Shown here: piece after piece, positions 1 through 8,437 of the stretch | How the letters are laid out: every line of letters starts with the position of its first letter | How positions within the stretch are numbered: position 1 is the stretch's first letter | Origin: JAWKOK01 sp963765875 | Lineage (GTDB): Bacteria > Chloroflexota > Anaerolineae > Caldilineales > Caldilineaceae | Assembly: GCA_963765875.1 (NCBI GenBank) | Contig: CAVXYK010000017.1 | Span: forward strand, 383,711 to 447,710 | Length of the DNA: 64,000 bases | Direction: 5' to 3' | The notes under the pieces: model-generated | The model's database searches: none | Told to the model about the DNA's origin: nothing | The model's input: the letters and a program-made list of their open reading frames with translations, nothing else | Translations under genes and position numbers: made by a program

Positions 1-331
1 GATCATCCGTACGAGCTTGTGCTCGATCGCCATCTGCGCTGGTTGCAGGCCAACGATGGCCGACACACAATCGAAGTGCGCGATCTGGATGCGACGGTCA
101 CACGTCCGGTCAGTGGCGATGGACGTGTCAAGGCGCCGATACCCGGTCTCATCACGCGTCTGATGGTCGACGAGGGGCAGCAGCGTGGAGACCGGACAGC
201 CTCTGGTCGTGCTGGAAGCGATGAAAATGGAGAATGAGATCCGGGCTCCGCGAGAAGGAACGGTGCAGCATCTGAATGTTCAGCCGGGACAAACAGTCTT
301 TCTCGGCGAACTGCTCATCGAGATTGTCTGA
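1..331 (+). CDS. Biotin carboxyl carrier domain, C-terminal end of an acyl-CoA carboxylase subunit (partial, frameshifted)
   Basis: The gene enters from the left edge and only its C-terminus is visible. Frame 1 gives a short beta-rich stretch leading into KAPIPGLITRLMVDEGQ. One extra base near 184 then moves the reading to frame 2, where VVLEAMKMENEI follows and the gene stops at 329-331. EAMKMEN is the biotinyl-lysine motif of biotin carboxyl carrier domains, so the lysine between the two methionines would carry biotin. Domains of this kind end the alpha subunits of acetyl-, propionyl- and methylcrotonyl-CoA carboxylases. Which substrate applies cannot be told from this fragment. The frameshift lies between two halves of one conserved fold and is probably a sequence error. 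Confidence 0.85.
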
Positions 332-656
332 ATCGTCAAATCTGACGCAAGAACTTGTGTCTCCCAATGAACCTTCAATGTATCCGATCTGATTGACCCG
401 TCGGCTATGGCTTGCCGGCAGGTTTCTGTAGTTCCTTTGACCCATGCGACATCTGCTGTACACTTCCGTCCCACATGAGGAAATCTCACCGCAACGGCGC
501 AACGAAGCAGCTAATCTTCGAGAAGGACAGTAAAAGTGACTATCGGCCGAGCGATCCGGCCGTCACGAACGATTTGACTTTCCTTTCCGGCTTCGCCACG
601 GTGAAATCTATCGTCTTTTTCTTACGCCTATCAGTACGTCCAAAAGGAGGTAGACC
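332..656. other. Intergenic region before the molybdenum hydroxylase operon
   Basis: No convincing gene is seen in these 325 bases. A TTGACT hexamer lies at 574-579 but has no good -10 partner at normal spacing. The right end carries a strong ribosome binding site, AAAGGAGGT at 643-651, five bases before the TTG start of the next gene. Confidence 0.5.
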
Positions 657-1524
657 TTGCAATCTTTTGAGTATGCTCGTGTCTCCAGCATAGACGAAGC
701 GGTGACATTGCTCGCCGAAGGCAACGGTAATGCACGCGCTCTCAGCGGCGGCACAGACCTGTTGGTGGCGCTGCGTGAAGGCCGTATCACGGCCAGTGTA
801 GTCGTCGATGTCAAAGGTATTCCCGAACTGACCGAGATGTTCCATGATCGTGGCGGTGCATTGGTATCGGTGCCGCCGTGCCCTGTTACCGCATGTACAA
901 CGATGAAGCTGTTTCGAAGACTTTCCGGGCCTTATCGATTCGGCCACACTCATCGGCGGCGTCGCAGATCCAGGGTCGTGCCAGTTTTGGCGGCAATCTC
1001 TGCAATGCCTCGCCGGCTGCCGACTCGATTCCCGCACTCATCGCCCACAGGCCACGGCTATCATCGCCGGGCCGGACGGACGACGCGAAGTAGCGGTGGA
1101 AGAGTTCTGTGTTGCGCCGGGCCGCACGGTGCTGGCGACCGGGCGAGTTCTTGGTCAAGCTTCGGATTCCTGCGCCCGGCACAGGTTTTGGCGCAGCCTA
1201 TCAGCGCTTCATTCCGCGCAATGAGATGGATATTGCCGTAGTCGGCGTGGGCGCTGCTGTGCAGTTAAACCAAGCGGCACCCATTTCGAGTCGGCACGCA
1301 TCGCGTTGGGCGCTGTGGCCCCAACACCGCTCTTCGTTCCCGAAGCCGGCGAATCGCTGGCAGGCAAGGCGGTGACGGAAGAGTCAATCCAGGCAGCCGC
1401 AGACATCGCCGTTGATGCGGCCAAACCCATCAGCGACATGCGCGGCACTGCCGAATTCCGCAAACATTTGGTCGGCGTACTGACACGGCGGACGTTGGCG
1501 GCGGCGATCGAACGGGCAAAGTAG
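657..1524 (+). CDS. Molybdenum hydroxylase FAD-binding subunit (XdhB/CoxM family), frameshifted
   Basis: This is the FAD subunit of a three-part xanthine dehydrogenase/CO dehydrogenase-type enzyme; it passes electrons from the 2Fe-2S clusters to the final acceptor. The TTG start is set by AAAGGAGGT at 643-651. The N-terminus (FEYARVSSIDEAVTLLAEG, then ALSGGTDLLVALREG) has the FAD-domain signature of the family. The middle (ASFGGNLCNASPAADSIPAL) is the second conserved block, and the end is the CoxM C-terminal domain (MRGTAEFRKHLVGVLTRR). The protein is spread over three frames with at least four indels between about 865 and 1275. Every family block is present and in order, so this is probably an intact gene of about 290 residues with sequence errors. 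The order FAD, FeS, Mo matches the genes that follow. Confidence 0.85.
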
Positions 1525-1654
1525 AGGTAGAGGAGCGGGAAGTGGGGAAGTGGGGTTGTGGGGCGGTAGGGCGCAGTCATGCCGGACATATTGGCCCCAA
1601 CGCCTCGACAAGCCCTCTTCTCTATCGTTCTACACGAAGTATTTGGAGACAAGA

Positions 1655-2143
1655 ATGTCAACACAAACAGTTGTAAACACCACAATCAATGGCGATCCAG
1701 CCGTCTTTCTCTGCGAGCCGCGCCAGAGCCTGCTTGAAGTGCTGCGCGAGACCGTGCAGTTGACCGGCACCAAAGAGGGTTGCAACAACGGCAACTGCGG
1801 CGCCTGCAATGTGATCATGGACGGCGTGCTCGTCAACTCCTGTCTGGTTCTTGCTGTGGAAGCCGAAGGCGCTGAGATTCTGACCATCGAAGGCCTGGCC
1901 TCGCCTGAGGGACTTCATCCTTTGCAGCAGAAGTTCCTGGAACACGCCTCATTGCAATGCGGCATCTGTACGCCGGGCTTCCTGCTATCAGCCAAAGCGC
2001 TGTTGGACAGCAACCCGGACCCGACAGAGGAGGAAGTACGCTTCTGGCTGGCCGGCAACCTCTGCCGGTGCACAGGGTATGACAAGATCGTGCGTGCGGT
2101 GTTGGATGCGGCGGACGGTGTCGAATCGGAGGCAGTAGCGTGA
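1655..2143 (+). CDS. Molybdenum hydroxylase 2Fe-2S subunit (XdhC/CoxS family)
   Basis: The small subunit is 162 residues and carries two 2Fe-2S clusters linking the molybdenum site to FAD. The N-terminal plant-type ferredoxin domain has C43, C48, C51 and C63 (EGCNNGNCGACN). The C-terminal helical domain has C102, C105, C137 and C139 (QCGICTPGF and LCRCTGY). These eight cysteines are the full set for the family. The ATG at 1655 has GGAGA six bases upstream; an in-frame extension upstream lacks family similarity. It sits 130 bases after the FAD subunit and 103 before the Mo subunit, so the three are probably one transcript. Confidence 0.95.
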   Translation: MSTQTVVNTTINGDPAVFLCEPRQSLLEVLRETVQLTGTKEGCNNGNCGACNVIMDGVLVNSCLVLAVEAEGAEILTIEGLASPEGLHPLQQKFLEHASLQCGICTPGFLLSAKALLDSNPDPTEEEVRFWLAGNLCRCTGYDKIVRAVLDAADGVESEAVA

Positions 2144-2146
2144 TTT

Positions 2147-2220
2147 CGTGCTGCTTGCTACGTGCTGCGTGATTTTCACGGCCTCGACTACAAAATACGC
2201 GTCACGTAGCAAGCAGCACG
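2147..2220. repeat. Long hairpin between the FeS and Mo subunit genes
   Basis: Arms of 18 bases, CGTGCTGCTTGCTACGTG at 2147-2164 and its exact complement at 2203-2220, enclose a 38-base loop. The hairpin lies entirely in the 103-base gap and ends 26 bases before the Mo subunit start. It could be an RNA processing or stability element that adjusts subunit ratios, or a copy of a dispersed palindromic repeat; a hairpin of similar composition lies between clpP and clpX. Confidence 0.75.
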
Positions 2221-2246
2221 CAGCACGACTTCCACAGGAGAAACGT

Positions 2247-4532
2247 ATGGCTATCAAAGAATCTAAACTCAAAACAAGCACCAACGGCTATAAGGTCGTT
2301 GGCACACGGCCCATCCGTCATGACGGGGCCGATAAGGTGACCGGACGCGCGATCTACGGCAATGATATGCATCTACCTGGTCTGCTCTACGGCAAGGTGT
2401 TGCGCAGTCCCCATGCCCATGCGCGCATCGTCTCTATCGACACATCAGTTGCTGAAGCGCTGCCCGGCGTCAAGGCAGTCATCACCGGGGCCGATCTGCC
2501 GGCTGTGGGCGACAAGATCGAGGATCTGGGCGAGACCACCGGCAACCTGCGCTACATGAGTGAGAACATTCTCGCGCATGACAAAGTGCTCTACCACGGG
2601 CACGCGGTGGCGGCAGTGGCGGCGGATAACATCCATGTGGCCGAAGAAGCAGCCGATCTCATCAAGGTCGAATATGAACTGCTGCCCGTGCTGCTTGACG
2701 GTCGCGAGGCCATGAAACCCGACGCCCCCATCCTGATTGAACGATTGCGCACCGATGAGTTGGGCAAGACCGGCGACAAGCCGACCAACGTAGCCGCCCA
2801 CATCCAGCACAAGCGCGGCGATTTGGAAGCCGGATTTGCCGCTGCCGATATCATCGTCGAGCGCGAATTCCGCACAGAGACGGTGCATCAAGGTTACATC
2901 GAACCTCAAAACGGTACGGTGATCTGGAATGATGACGATCATATTCAGGTCTGGTCCAGCACCCAGGGCGCATTTGGCGTACGCAGCCAGGTTGCGGATA
3001 TCCTGCAAGTGCCGGTCTCCCAGGTCACAGCTACGCCGCTGGAAATCGGCGGCGGCTTCGGTGGCAAGCTCAATGTCTACATGGAGCCCCTGGCTGCGCT
3101 GCTCTCGCTCAAATCGGGCCATCGTCCGGTCAAGATGAGCATGACACGTGCAGCTGTGCTGATGGCTACCGGCCCCACATCCGGCTCCTGGATCACGGTC
3201 AAGATCGGCGCCAAGAAGGACGGCACGATCACGGCAGCCCAGGCGGAGTTGGTCTACGAAGCGGGCGCCTATCCGGGTTCGCCGGTCGGTGCAGGCACCG
3301 GCGTGGTTCTGGCTCCATACAAGCTTGACAACGTGCAGGTAGACGGCTACGACGTGCTGGTCAACCGCCCCAAGGCAACCGCCTATCGTGCGCCAGGCGG
3401 CACCAACGCAGCCTACGCGGCCGAGACCGTGATCGATGAATTGGCCGAGAAGCTGGGTATCGATCCCATCGACTTCCGCCTCATCAACGCGGTCAAAGAA
3501 GGCGATCGCCGTGCAGACGGCCCAACGCTTCCGCTAATCGGCTATGTGGAAACATTGCAGGCGATCAAGAATCACCCGCACTACAACACGCCACTGGAAG
3601 GGCCAAACCGTGGCCGCGGCGTAGCAGCAGGCTTCTGGTTCAACTGGGGCGGCAAATCCAGCGTCTCGGCCAGTGTCAATCCTGACGGCACCGTCAGCCT
3701 GGTCGAAGGCTCGACCGACATCGGGGGCAGCCGCGCTTCCATCGCCATGCAGTTGGCTGAGACGCTGGGCATCGCGGCCGAAGATGTACATCCGCAGGTC
3801 GTGGGCACCGACTCGGTCGGCTACAACGATGTGACCGGCGGCAGCCGCACCACCTACGGCACCGGCTTTGCGGTCCATGCCCTGGGCGTGAAGCTCAACG
3901 AGATCATGCGCGGCGTGGCGGCCGACCTCTGGGATGTCGAAGTCGACGATGTCAGCGTTGAGGGCGGCGTCTTCTCCGCCGGCGACAAATCAATTACCTT
4001 CAAGGAGTTGGCCGAGGAAGGCAGCGACACGCCCATCATGGCCAGTGCGACGACCCATCCCAAGGATGCCGGTCCTGGCTTCGCAGTCCACTGCGTTGAT
4101 GTTGAGGTTGACCCGGAGACGGGCAAGACGCAGGTGCTACGCTACACCGCAGCCCAGGATGTGGGTACGGCCATTCATCCGAGCTACGTTGAAGGTCAGA
4201 TCCAGGGAGCCGTCGCACAAGGCATCGGTTGGGGACTGAACGAGGAGTATGTCTACGACGAGGAGGGCCACCTGCTCAATGCGTCGCTGCTCGACTATCG
4301 CATGCCCACGGCGCTCGACTTGCCCATGATCGACACGGTCTTGGTCGAGGATGTACCCAGCCCAGGGCACCCATACGGCGTGCGTGGCGTGGGTGAAGTG
4401 CCCATCGTGCCACCCGCCGGCGCCTTGGCCAACGCCATCCACCAGGCCATCGGCATTCGCATGAACACTTTGCCCATGTCGCCGGTCAATGTGATGAAGG
4501 CAATCTGGGCTAAAGGGAACGAACACGACTAG
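2247..4532 (+). CDS. Molybdenum hydroxylase large (Mo-binding) subunit, xanthine dehydrogenase/aldehyde oxidase type
   Basis: This is the 761-residue catalytic subunit that binds molybdopterin cytosine dinucleotide and hydroxylates its substrate with water oxygen. It has the N-terminal a/b hammerhead domain (VTGRAIYGNDMHLPGLLYGK), the Moco-binding GGGFGGK near residue 268, an AYRAPGG loop in the middle, and near residue 715 the GVGE motif whose glutamate is the catalytic base of the family. Form I CO dehydrogenases carry the active-site loop AYRCSFR; this protein has AYRAPGG instead, so CO oxidation is unlikely. The real substrate (purine, aldehyde or other N-heterocycle) is not determined. 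Start at 2247 is set by ACAGGAG six bases upstream. The gene ends before a strong palindrome at 4567-4603. Confidence 0.95.
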   Translation: MAIKESKLKTSTNGYKVVGTRPIRHDGADKVTGRAIYGNDMHLPGLLYGKVLRSPHAHARIVSIDTSVAEALPGVKAVITGADLPAVGDKIEDLGETTGNLRYMSENILAHDKVLYHGHAVAAVAADNIHVAEEAADLIKVEYELLPVLLDGREAMKPDAPILIERLRTDELGKTGDKPTNVAAHIQHKRGDLEAGFAAADIIVEREFRTETVHQGYIEPQNGTVIWNDDDHIQVWSSTQGAFGVRSQVADILQVPVSQVTATPLEIGGGFGGKLNVYMEPLAALLSLKSGHRPVKMSMTRAAVLMATGPTSGSWITVKIGAKKDGTITAAQAELVYEAGAYPGSPVGAGTGVVLAPYKLDNVQVDGYDVLVNRPKATAYRAPGGTNAAYAAETVIDELAEKLGIDPIDFRLINAVKEGDRRADGPTLPLIGYVETLQAIKNHPHYNTPLEGPNRGRGVAAGFWFNWGGKSSVSASVNPDGTVSLVEGSTDIGGSRASIAMQLAETLGIAAEDVHPQVVGTDSVGYNDVTGGSRTTYGTGFAVHALGVKLNEIMRGVAADLWDVEVDDVSVEGGVFSAGDKSITFKELAEEGSDTPIMASATTHPKDAGPGFAVHCVDVEVDPETGKTQVLRYTAAQDVGTAIHPSYVEGQIQGAVAQGIGWGLNEEYVYDEEGHLLNASLLDYRMPTALDLPMIDTVLVEDVPSPGHPYGVRGVGEVPIVPPAGALANAIHQAIGIRMNTLPMSPVNVMKAIWAKGNEHD

Positions 4533-4566
4533 ATTGATATTGTCAGGTATTCATGATAGACTCGTT

Positions 4567-4603
4567 ATAGAATGGTCGTGAGGAATCCTCACGACCATTC
4601 TAT
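4567..4603. terminator. Perfect 37-base palindrome downstream of the Mo subunit
   Basis: The arms ATAGAATGGTCGTGAGGA and the complementary half meet around one central base, 35 bases after the stop codon. There is no T-run, so termination is plausible rather than certain; it could equally protect the 3' end of the transcript. Confidence 0.6.
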
Positions 4604-4662
4604 TCTGCACAATCCTACCATTCAGCCAATCTGTTCGTTCACCTACTGCGGGGGTATTGCTC

Positions 4663-4977
4663 ATGCTACTCGGTCTTGGATGCGGTTGTCTGCTAGCAAT
4701 GGGTGCGGCTGTAGCGCCGCGCCTCATCTTCATCTTCATGTGGATCTTTGGTACGCGTATAAGCCTGGCCTTTGACACATGGATTTGGCCACTGTTGGGC
4801 GTGATTTTCATTCCCTACACAACCATCATGTATGTACTCGTTTGGAATCCTGTATCGGGCGTCGTTGGATGGGACTGGCTATGGATTGGCCTGGGTCTTA
4901 TGCTTGACATCATGAAGTGGGCCCAGATCTACGAGAACCGCCAGGGAGTTCCCGGATACGAGGGTCAGTTGGGCTAG
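4663..4977 (+). CDS. Small membrane protein of unknown function
   Basis: This 104-residue protein is very hydrophobic. Three likely membrane segments are visible: residues 1-30, about 37-62, and about 68-85 (WDWLWIGLGLMLDIM), followed by a short polar tail (AQIYENRQGVPGYEGQLG). I recognise no family. A TTG two codons upstream is an alternative start. It sits between the molybdenum hydroxylase and moaD-like genes, on the same strand, but palindromes on both sides suggest a separate transcript. Coding is supported by the coherent membrane topology, not by a known motif. Confidence 0.6.
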   Translation: MLLGLGCGCLLAMGAAVAPRLIFIFMWIFGTRISLAFDTWIWPLLGVIFIPYTTIMYVLVWNPVSGVVGWDWLWIGLGLMLDIMKWAQIYENRQGVPGYEGQLG

Positions 4978-5053
4978 AACCTAGTACATCTCGGCGCAAA
5001 TACCACGGCAGGGATAGGGATGTGCTAAGCTTGCCTCGATAGAGAGCGTATGT

Positions 5054-5098
5054 AAAAAAGAACGGGGACAGAGGTGGATTCTGTTCCCGTTCTTTTTT
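5054..5098. terminator. Bidirectional intrinsic terminator
   Basis: An 18-base stem (AAAAAAGAACGGGGACAG at 5054-5071 with CTGTTCCCGTTCTTTTTT at 5081-5098, one G-U pair) flanked by A- and T-runs. It would terminate the small membrane protein transcript. Confidence 0.85.
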
Positions 5099-5129
5099 CA
5101 CCACATTCATTATTCTTACAGACAAACAC

Positions 5130-5396
5130 ATGGAACACGACATCTGGATTCCAGCCGTTCATCGGGACTTGACCGGCGGCACTGAGACGGTACAGCTACA
5201 CGGCGACAGCGTCGGTGAGATCATCGACCAGCTCGATGAACGCTATCCCGGTATCAAAGCTAGGCTCTGTGAAGGAGATCGTGTGCGGCCACATATTGCC
5301 GTGGCAGTCAATGGCACGATCAGTCATCGGGGCGCGCGCCAACGCCTGGATGCCCCAAGTGAAATCCATTTCGTCCCAGCCATGAGTGGCGGATAG
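5130..5396 (+). CDS. moaD: MoaD/ThiS-family sulfur carrier protein
   Basis: The 88-residue product has the length and layout of a MoaD ubiquitin-like protein: a central helix (GEIIDQLDERYPGIKARL), a beta strand with HIAVAVNG, and the obligatory C-terminal diglycine (FVPAMSGG). In MoaD this end is adenylated by MoeB and carries the thiocarboxylate used by MoaE to make molybdopterin. Its place between two molybdoenzyme loci supports a molybdenum cofactor role, although ThiS-like or archaeal-type SAMP roles cannot be excluded from sequence alone. No moaE, moeB or mocA is present in the window. The gene converges on the next one with eight bases between stops. Confidence 0.85.
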   Translation: MEHDIWIPAVHRDLTGGTETVQLHGDSVGEIIDQLDERYPGIKARLCEGDRVRPHIAVAVNGTISHRGARQRLDAPSEIHFVPAMSGG

Positions 5397-5404
5397 GCGA
5401 CCTT

Positions 5405-5968
5405 CTAATCTTTGGCCATGATGGGCAAATGGTAATGCGGTCTGCCCACCTGCTCAACCAATACCATGCTGTCGAACGGAGAATTGGCATTGTCTCCAAT
5501 CAGAAGTAGCGTAAGTCGCGTGCCGTCATAGACCTTAATAGTCGGCAGAACGAGGCCTGGCAGCGGATCGGCGCAGTTCGAACCGGCCATGGTCACCACC
5601 CAGTCGTACTCCCCCATGTAGAGCTCAAGATACTGGGTCTGTTGTTGGTAGTACAGATACGATGTTACAGGCTTGCCCTGCATATCGCAGATCTGAACGC
5701 CCGTATCGATCACTTCGTCGGCAAACGGTGCGACATGAATGATATTGACCTGTCCTTGATTGGGGACTGGATCTGGCGCCGGCGGTACCGTTCCTCCGGG
5801 AGGAATCGTCTCGCCCAGTGGTCCGGCGCCCTCTGCCAAGACCCCATCGGCGAACCAAACGCCAGAGAGTCCCATAAGACAGAATAGAACGAGTGCCAGG
5901 CCGTAGACAATCTTGCGCCGAGATGAGTTTGAAGACTGTTGACAGGTGGATTGCATGGTGGATTGCAT
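5405..5968 (-). CDS. Secreted DUF4397-like protein
   Basis: The 187-residue product starts with a polar N-region, then a hydrophobic segment (IVYGLALVLFCLMGLSGVWFA, residues about 20-40) that is a signal peptide or membrane anchor. A proline-rich spacer follows (IPPGGTVPPAPDPVPNQG). The remaining domain begins VNIIHVAPFADEV and includes YLELYMGEYDWVV and GTRLTLLLIGD, which resembles the DUF4397 beta-sandwich found in exported proteins of many bacteria. Two cysteines (ICDM and SNCADP) could form a disulfide. The function is unknown. Close pairs of ATGs at the start make the exact start uncertain by a few codons. Confidence 0.75.
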   Translation of the reverse strand: MQSTMQSTCQQSSNSSRRKIVYGLALVLFCLMGLSGVWFADGVLAEGAGPLGETIPPGGTVPPAPDPVPNQGQVNIIHVAPFADEVIDTGVQICDMQGKPVTSYLYYQQQTQYLELYMGEYDWVVTMAGSNCADPLPGLVLPTIKVYDGTRLTLLLIGDNANSPFDSMVLVEQVGRPHYHLPIMAKD

Positions 5969-6078
5969 AGTGGTTTCTCCTGTGGTTGTAGTGATGTGCA
6001 GCGTATGCGCATCTTCCGTAGTAGTTTAGACGTTGCAGAGGTCAAAAAAGTGACGCGCTATGTCGCTCAACAGTAAGG

Positions 6079-6087
6079 TGCTATAGT
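6079..6087 (+). promoter_or_regulatory. Extended -10 promoter of mutL
   Basis: TGCTATAGT (TG at 6079-6080, hexamer TATAGT at 6082-6087) lies immediately before mutL. Transcription normally starts about seven bases past the hexamer, which is the A of the mutL ATG at 6094, so the mRNA would be leaderless. No ribosome binding site is seen before this ATG, which agrees. Confidence 0.45.
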
Positions 6088-6093
6088 TCAATT

Positions 6094-8121
6094 ATGCCAA
6101 TCCACATTCTTGCACCCGATGTCGCGGCCAAAATTGCAGCCGGTGAGGTCGTGGAACGCCCGGCCAATGTGGCCAAAGAGCTGATAGAAAACAGCATCGA
6201 TGCTGGCGCCACAGAGATTCGCGTCGAAATCCGCGAGGGTGGACAACGCCTGTTGCGTGTCACGGACAACGGTCACGGAATCCCCTCAGAAGAAGTAGCG
6301 CTGGCCTTTCACCGCCATGCCACCAGCAAACTAGCCATCGCTGAGGATCTGAACCATATCGCGACCTTCGGTTTCCGTGGCGAGGCGCTCTACAGCATCG
6401 CAGCCGTCAGCCAAGTGACGCTGACCTCGCGCCATGAGTCAGAAGAATTCGGAACGCAGGTCCGGATTGAGGGAACGGAAGTTGTTGCTCAAGGGCCGGC
6501 CGGTGCGCCGATCGGCACGGTCGTTTCAGTCGAACACCTCTTCTTTAATGTACCGGCACGACGCAAATTTCTACGCAAGCCGGCCACCGAAGCGGGCCGA
6601 ATCAGCACAACTGTACAGCACTTCGCCTTTGCCCACCCGGATCGGCGCTTCAGCCTGGTCAACGAAGGACGCCTCGTCTTTCAGTCTTCAGGCTCGGGCG
6701 ATCTCCGTAATGTACTTGCCAAGATTTATGGGATCGAAAACGCGAAACAGATGGCGCCGATTGGCGTCACAGCGCTCTCGCCAAACACAGCCGGACCAGG
6801 TGATGGTATGCAGGCCAACCAGGGACTTCTGGCCGGCAGCCTGGAGGACGATGTGGACTTCAGCGATGGGCGCAGTCGCTCTGTCGCCGATGAAACCAAT
6901 CCCACAGATTCGCTGCCCGCAGACGACATCATTCGCGTCTCCGGATATGTAAGCTTGCCGGTCTGGAGCCGTGCCAACCGCAAGGAGATCAATCTTTTTG
7001 TCAACGGTCGGGCCATTGAGGACCGCAATCTCACCTATGCGGTGACCCAAGCCTACCACACGTTGTTGCCGGGCGGTCGTTTCCCGGTCGCCGTTATCCA
7101 GGTAGAGATGGCGCCTCAGGATGTGGACGTCAACGTCCATCCCCAGAAGACACAAGTGCGCTTTGTCCAAGATCGGCGCGTCTTCAGCGCTGTGCAGAAG
7201 GCGGTACGCGCGGCGGTAGTACAGAATGCTACGATCCCCGACATGCCGTTGAGTCCCAATACGCCGGGCCTTGAGACGCCGCCAGAGAGTACAAACCGAC
7301 CGGGCAGCTGGTCTGTGGATGATCGGGCGAGCCGGCGCGATGTCATTGTCAATGCGGGCCATCAGCATTCGCTCGATATGGCAGTCCCGCCTGTTGCCCA
7401 GCAGGTAGAGAGTCAGCCAGACGTTGCCGGTGATATCCCGGCGGTGGATGATGTATCAGCCACCGTTGCACCGGACAGCTCGCCGTCGGATAACAAACAG
7501 GCAGCTCAAGCGCCGCTACAGGAACGCACGTCGCAGCTTCCGCCGTTGCGCGTTGTGGGTCAGGTCGGAGCCATGTACATCATCGCCGAAGGACCAGAGG
7601 GACTGTTCCTCATCGATCAGCATGCTGCCCATGAGCGGATTCTCTACGAGAAATTCATGGATCAACGCTACGGTCTAGATGATGGTCAGGTGGCACGCCA
7701 GAGCCTGCTGGATCCGCTAACATTGCATGTGGGCGGTGAATTGACCGGCATGGTTGCCCAGCATCTCAGCACACTCAATCAGATCGGCTTCGAGATCGAG
7801 GCCTTCGGTGGCGACACCTTTCTGGTACGCGCTGTGCCCAGCGTACTGAGCGGCGAGGATCCGCTGCGCAACCTTGAGGAGATCGTGGCATCGCTGGCAG
7901 ATCGGCGCAACCTGGTCGGCGAAGAATTAGAGGCGCGCTTGGTCAAAATGGTCTGCAAACGGGCGGCCATTAAGGCGGGCCAACAATTGAGCGATATCGA
8001 GATGCAGGAACTGGTACGCCAGTTGGAAGCATGCCGTTCACCCCGCACCTGTCCCCATGGACGCCCCACAATGATTCAACTCTCAGCCGGAGAGTTGGAA
8101 AAAGCATTTGGTCGGATCTGA
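6094..8121 (+). CDS. mutL: DNA mismatch repair protein MutL (endonuclease type)
   Basis: The 675-residue protein couples mismatch recognition by MutS to strand cutting. The N-terminal GHKL ATPase has ELIENSIDAGA (about 29-39), DNGHGI (58-63) and GFRGEALYSIAAVS (93-106). A long, poorly conserved linker (about 370-480) is rich in Pro, Ser and Asp. The C-terminal dimerisation domain has DQHAAHERILYE from residue 508, the metal-binding motif of MutL endonucleases, and CPHGRP near 653, which completes the metal site. Together these indicate a nicking MutL, as in bacteria lacking MutH. No mutS lies in the window. The gene is read without a break and has an extended -10 promoter directly before its start. 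Confidence 0.97.
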   Translation: MPIHILAPDVAAKIAAGEVVERPANVAKELIENSIDAGATEIRVEIREGGQRLLRVTDNGHGIPSEEVALAFHRHATSKLAIAEDLNHIATFGFRGEALYSIAAVSQVTLTSRHESEEFGTQVRIEGTEVVAQGPAGAPIGTVVSVEHLFFNVPARRKFLRKPATEAGRISTTVQHFAFAHPDRRFSLVNEGRLVFQSSGSGDLRNVLAKIYGIENAKQMAPIGVTALSPNTAGPGDGMQANQGLLAGSLEDDVDFSDGRSRSVADETNPTDSLPADDIIRVSGYVSLPVWSRANRKEINLFVNGRAIEDRNLTYAVTQAYHTLLPGGRFPVAVIQVEMAPQDVDVNVHPQKTQVRFVQDRRVFSAVQKAVRAAVVQNATIPDMPLSPNTPGLETPPESTNRPGSWSVDDRASRRDVIVNAGHQHSLDMAVPPVAQQVESQPDVAGDIPAVDDVSATVAPDSSPSDNKQAAQAPLQERTSQLPPLRVVGQVGAMYIIAEGPEGLFLIDQHAAHERILYEKFMDQRYGLDDGQVARQSLLDPLTLHVGGELTGMVAQHLSTLNQIGFEIEAFGGDTFLVRAVPSVLSGEDPLRNLEEIVASLADRRNLVGEELEARLVKMVCKRAAIKAGQQLSDIEMQELVRQLEACRSPRTCPHGRPTMIQLSAGELEKAFGRI

Positions 8122-8191
8122 GCGATAGGCGCTCAACTGTACTAGCTGCCGCCCAGCGCCATGCCGCTTTGGTTTCGCCAGAACGCCTATG

Positions 8192-8197
8192 CTATAC
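8192..8197 (+). promoter_or_regulatory. Possible promoter for the tig-clpP-clpX cluster
   Basis: A TATACT-like -10 in GCTATACTTAT near 8192 has TTGGTT at about 8169 as a weak -35. It is the best match in the 316-base gap between mutL and tig, which holds no gene. Confidence 0.3.
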
Positions 8198-8328
8198 TTA
8201 TCTACTTAGCGTCTATCCGCCGATTTCAGCGTCGGTTGAGCCTTTGCGAATTTGGAATAAAAGAGGACAATCGATACTGAACACGGCGTTTCTAATGAAA
8301 AAGAATTTCGACGCGTTCATCTTGTCTT

Positions 8329-8354
8329 GAATACTCCGCTTAGGCGGCGTATTC
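8329..8354 (+). promoter_or_regulatory. Hairpin in the tig leader
   Basis: GAATAC-T-CCGC pairs with GCGG-C-GTATTC around a four-base TTAG loop, about 85 bases before the tig start. It has no T-run, so a leader structure or processing site is more likely than a terminator. Confidence 0.4.
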
Positions 8355-8437
8355 TGGTTAGGCAGAGGTGAATTCTATCGCGTCACACGAAATTGAGGCC
8401 GGTTTTTAAGCCGGTAGAAGCTGAAATCGAGGAAACC

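Noticed and set aside
412..693. Short open frame upstream of the FAD subunit
   Set aside because: No start signal or family features, and it runs through the clear ribosome binding site and start of the real gene.
2247..4532. Aerobic CO dehydrogenase large subunit (coxL)
   Set aside because: Gene order fits cox operons, but the CO-specific active-site loop AYRCSFR is absent; AYRAPGG is of the xanthine dehydrogenase/aldehyde oxidase type.
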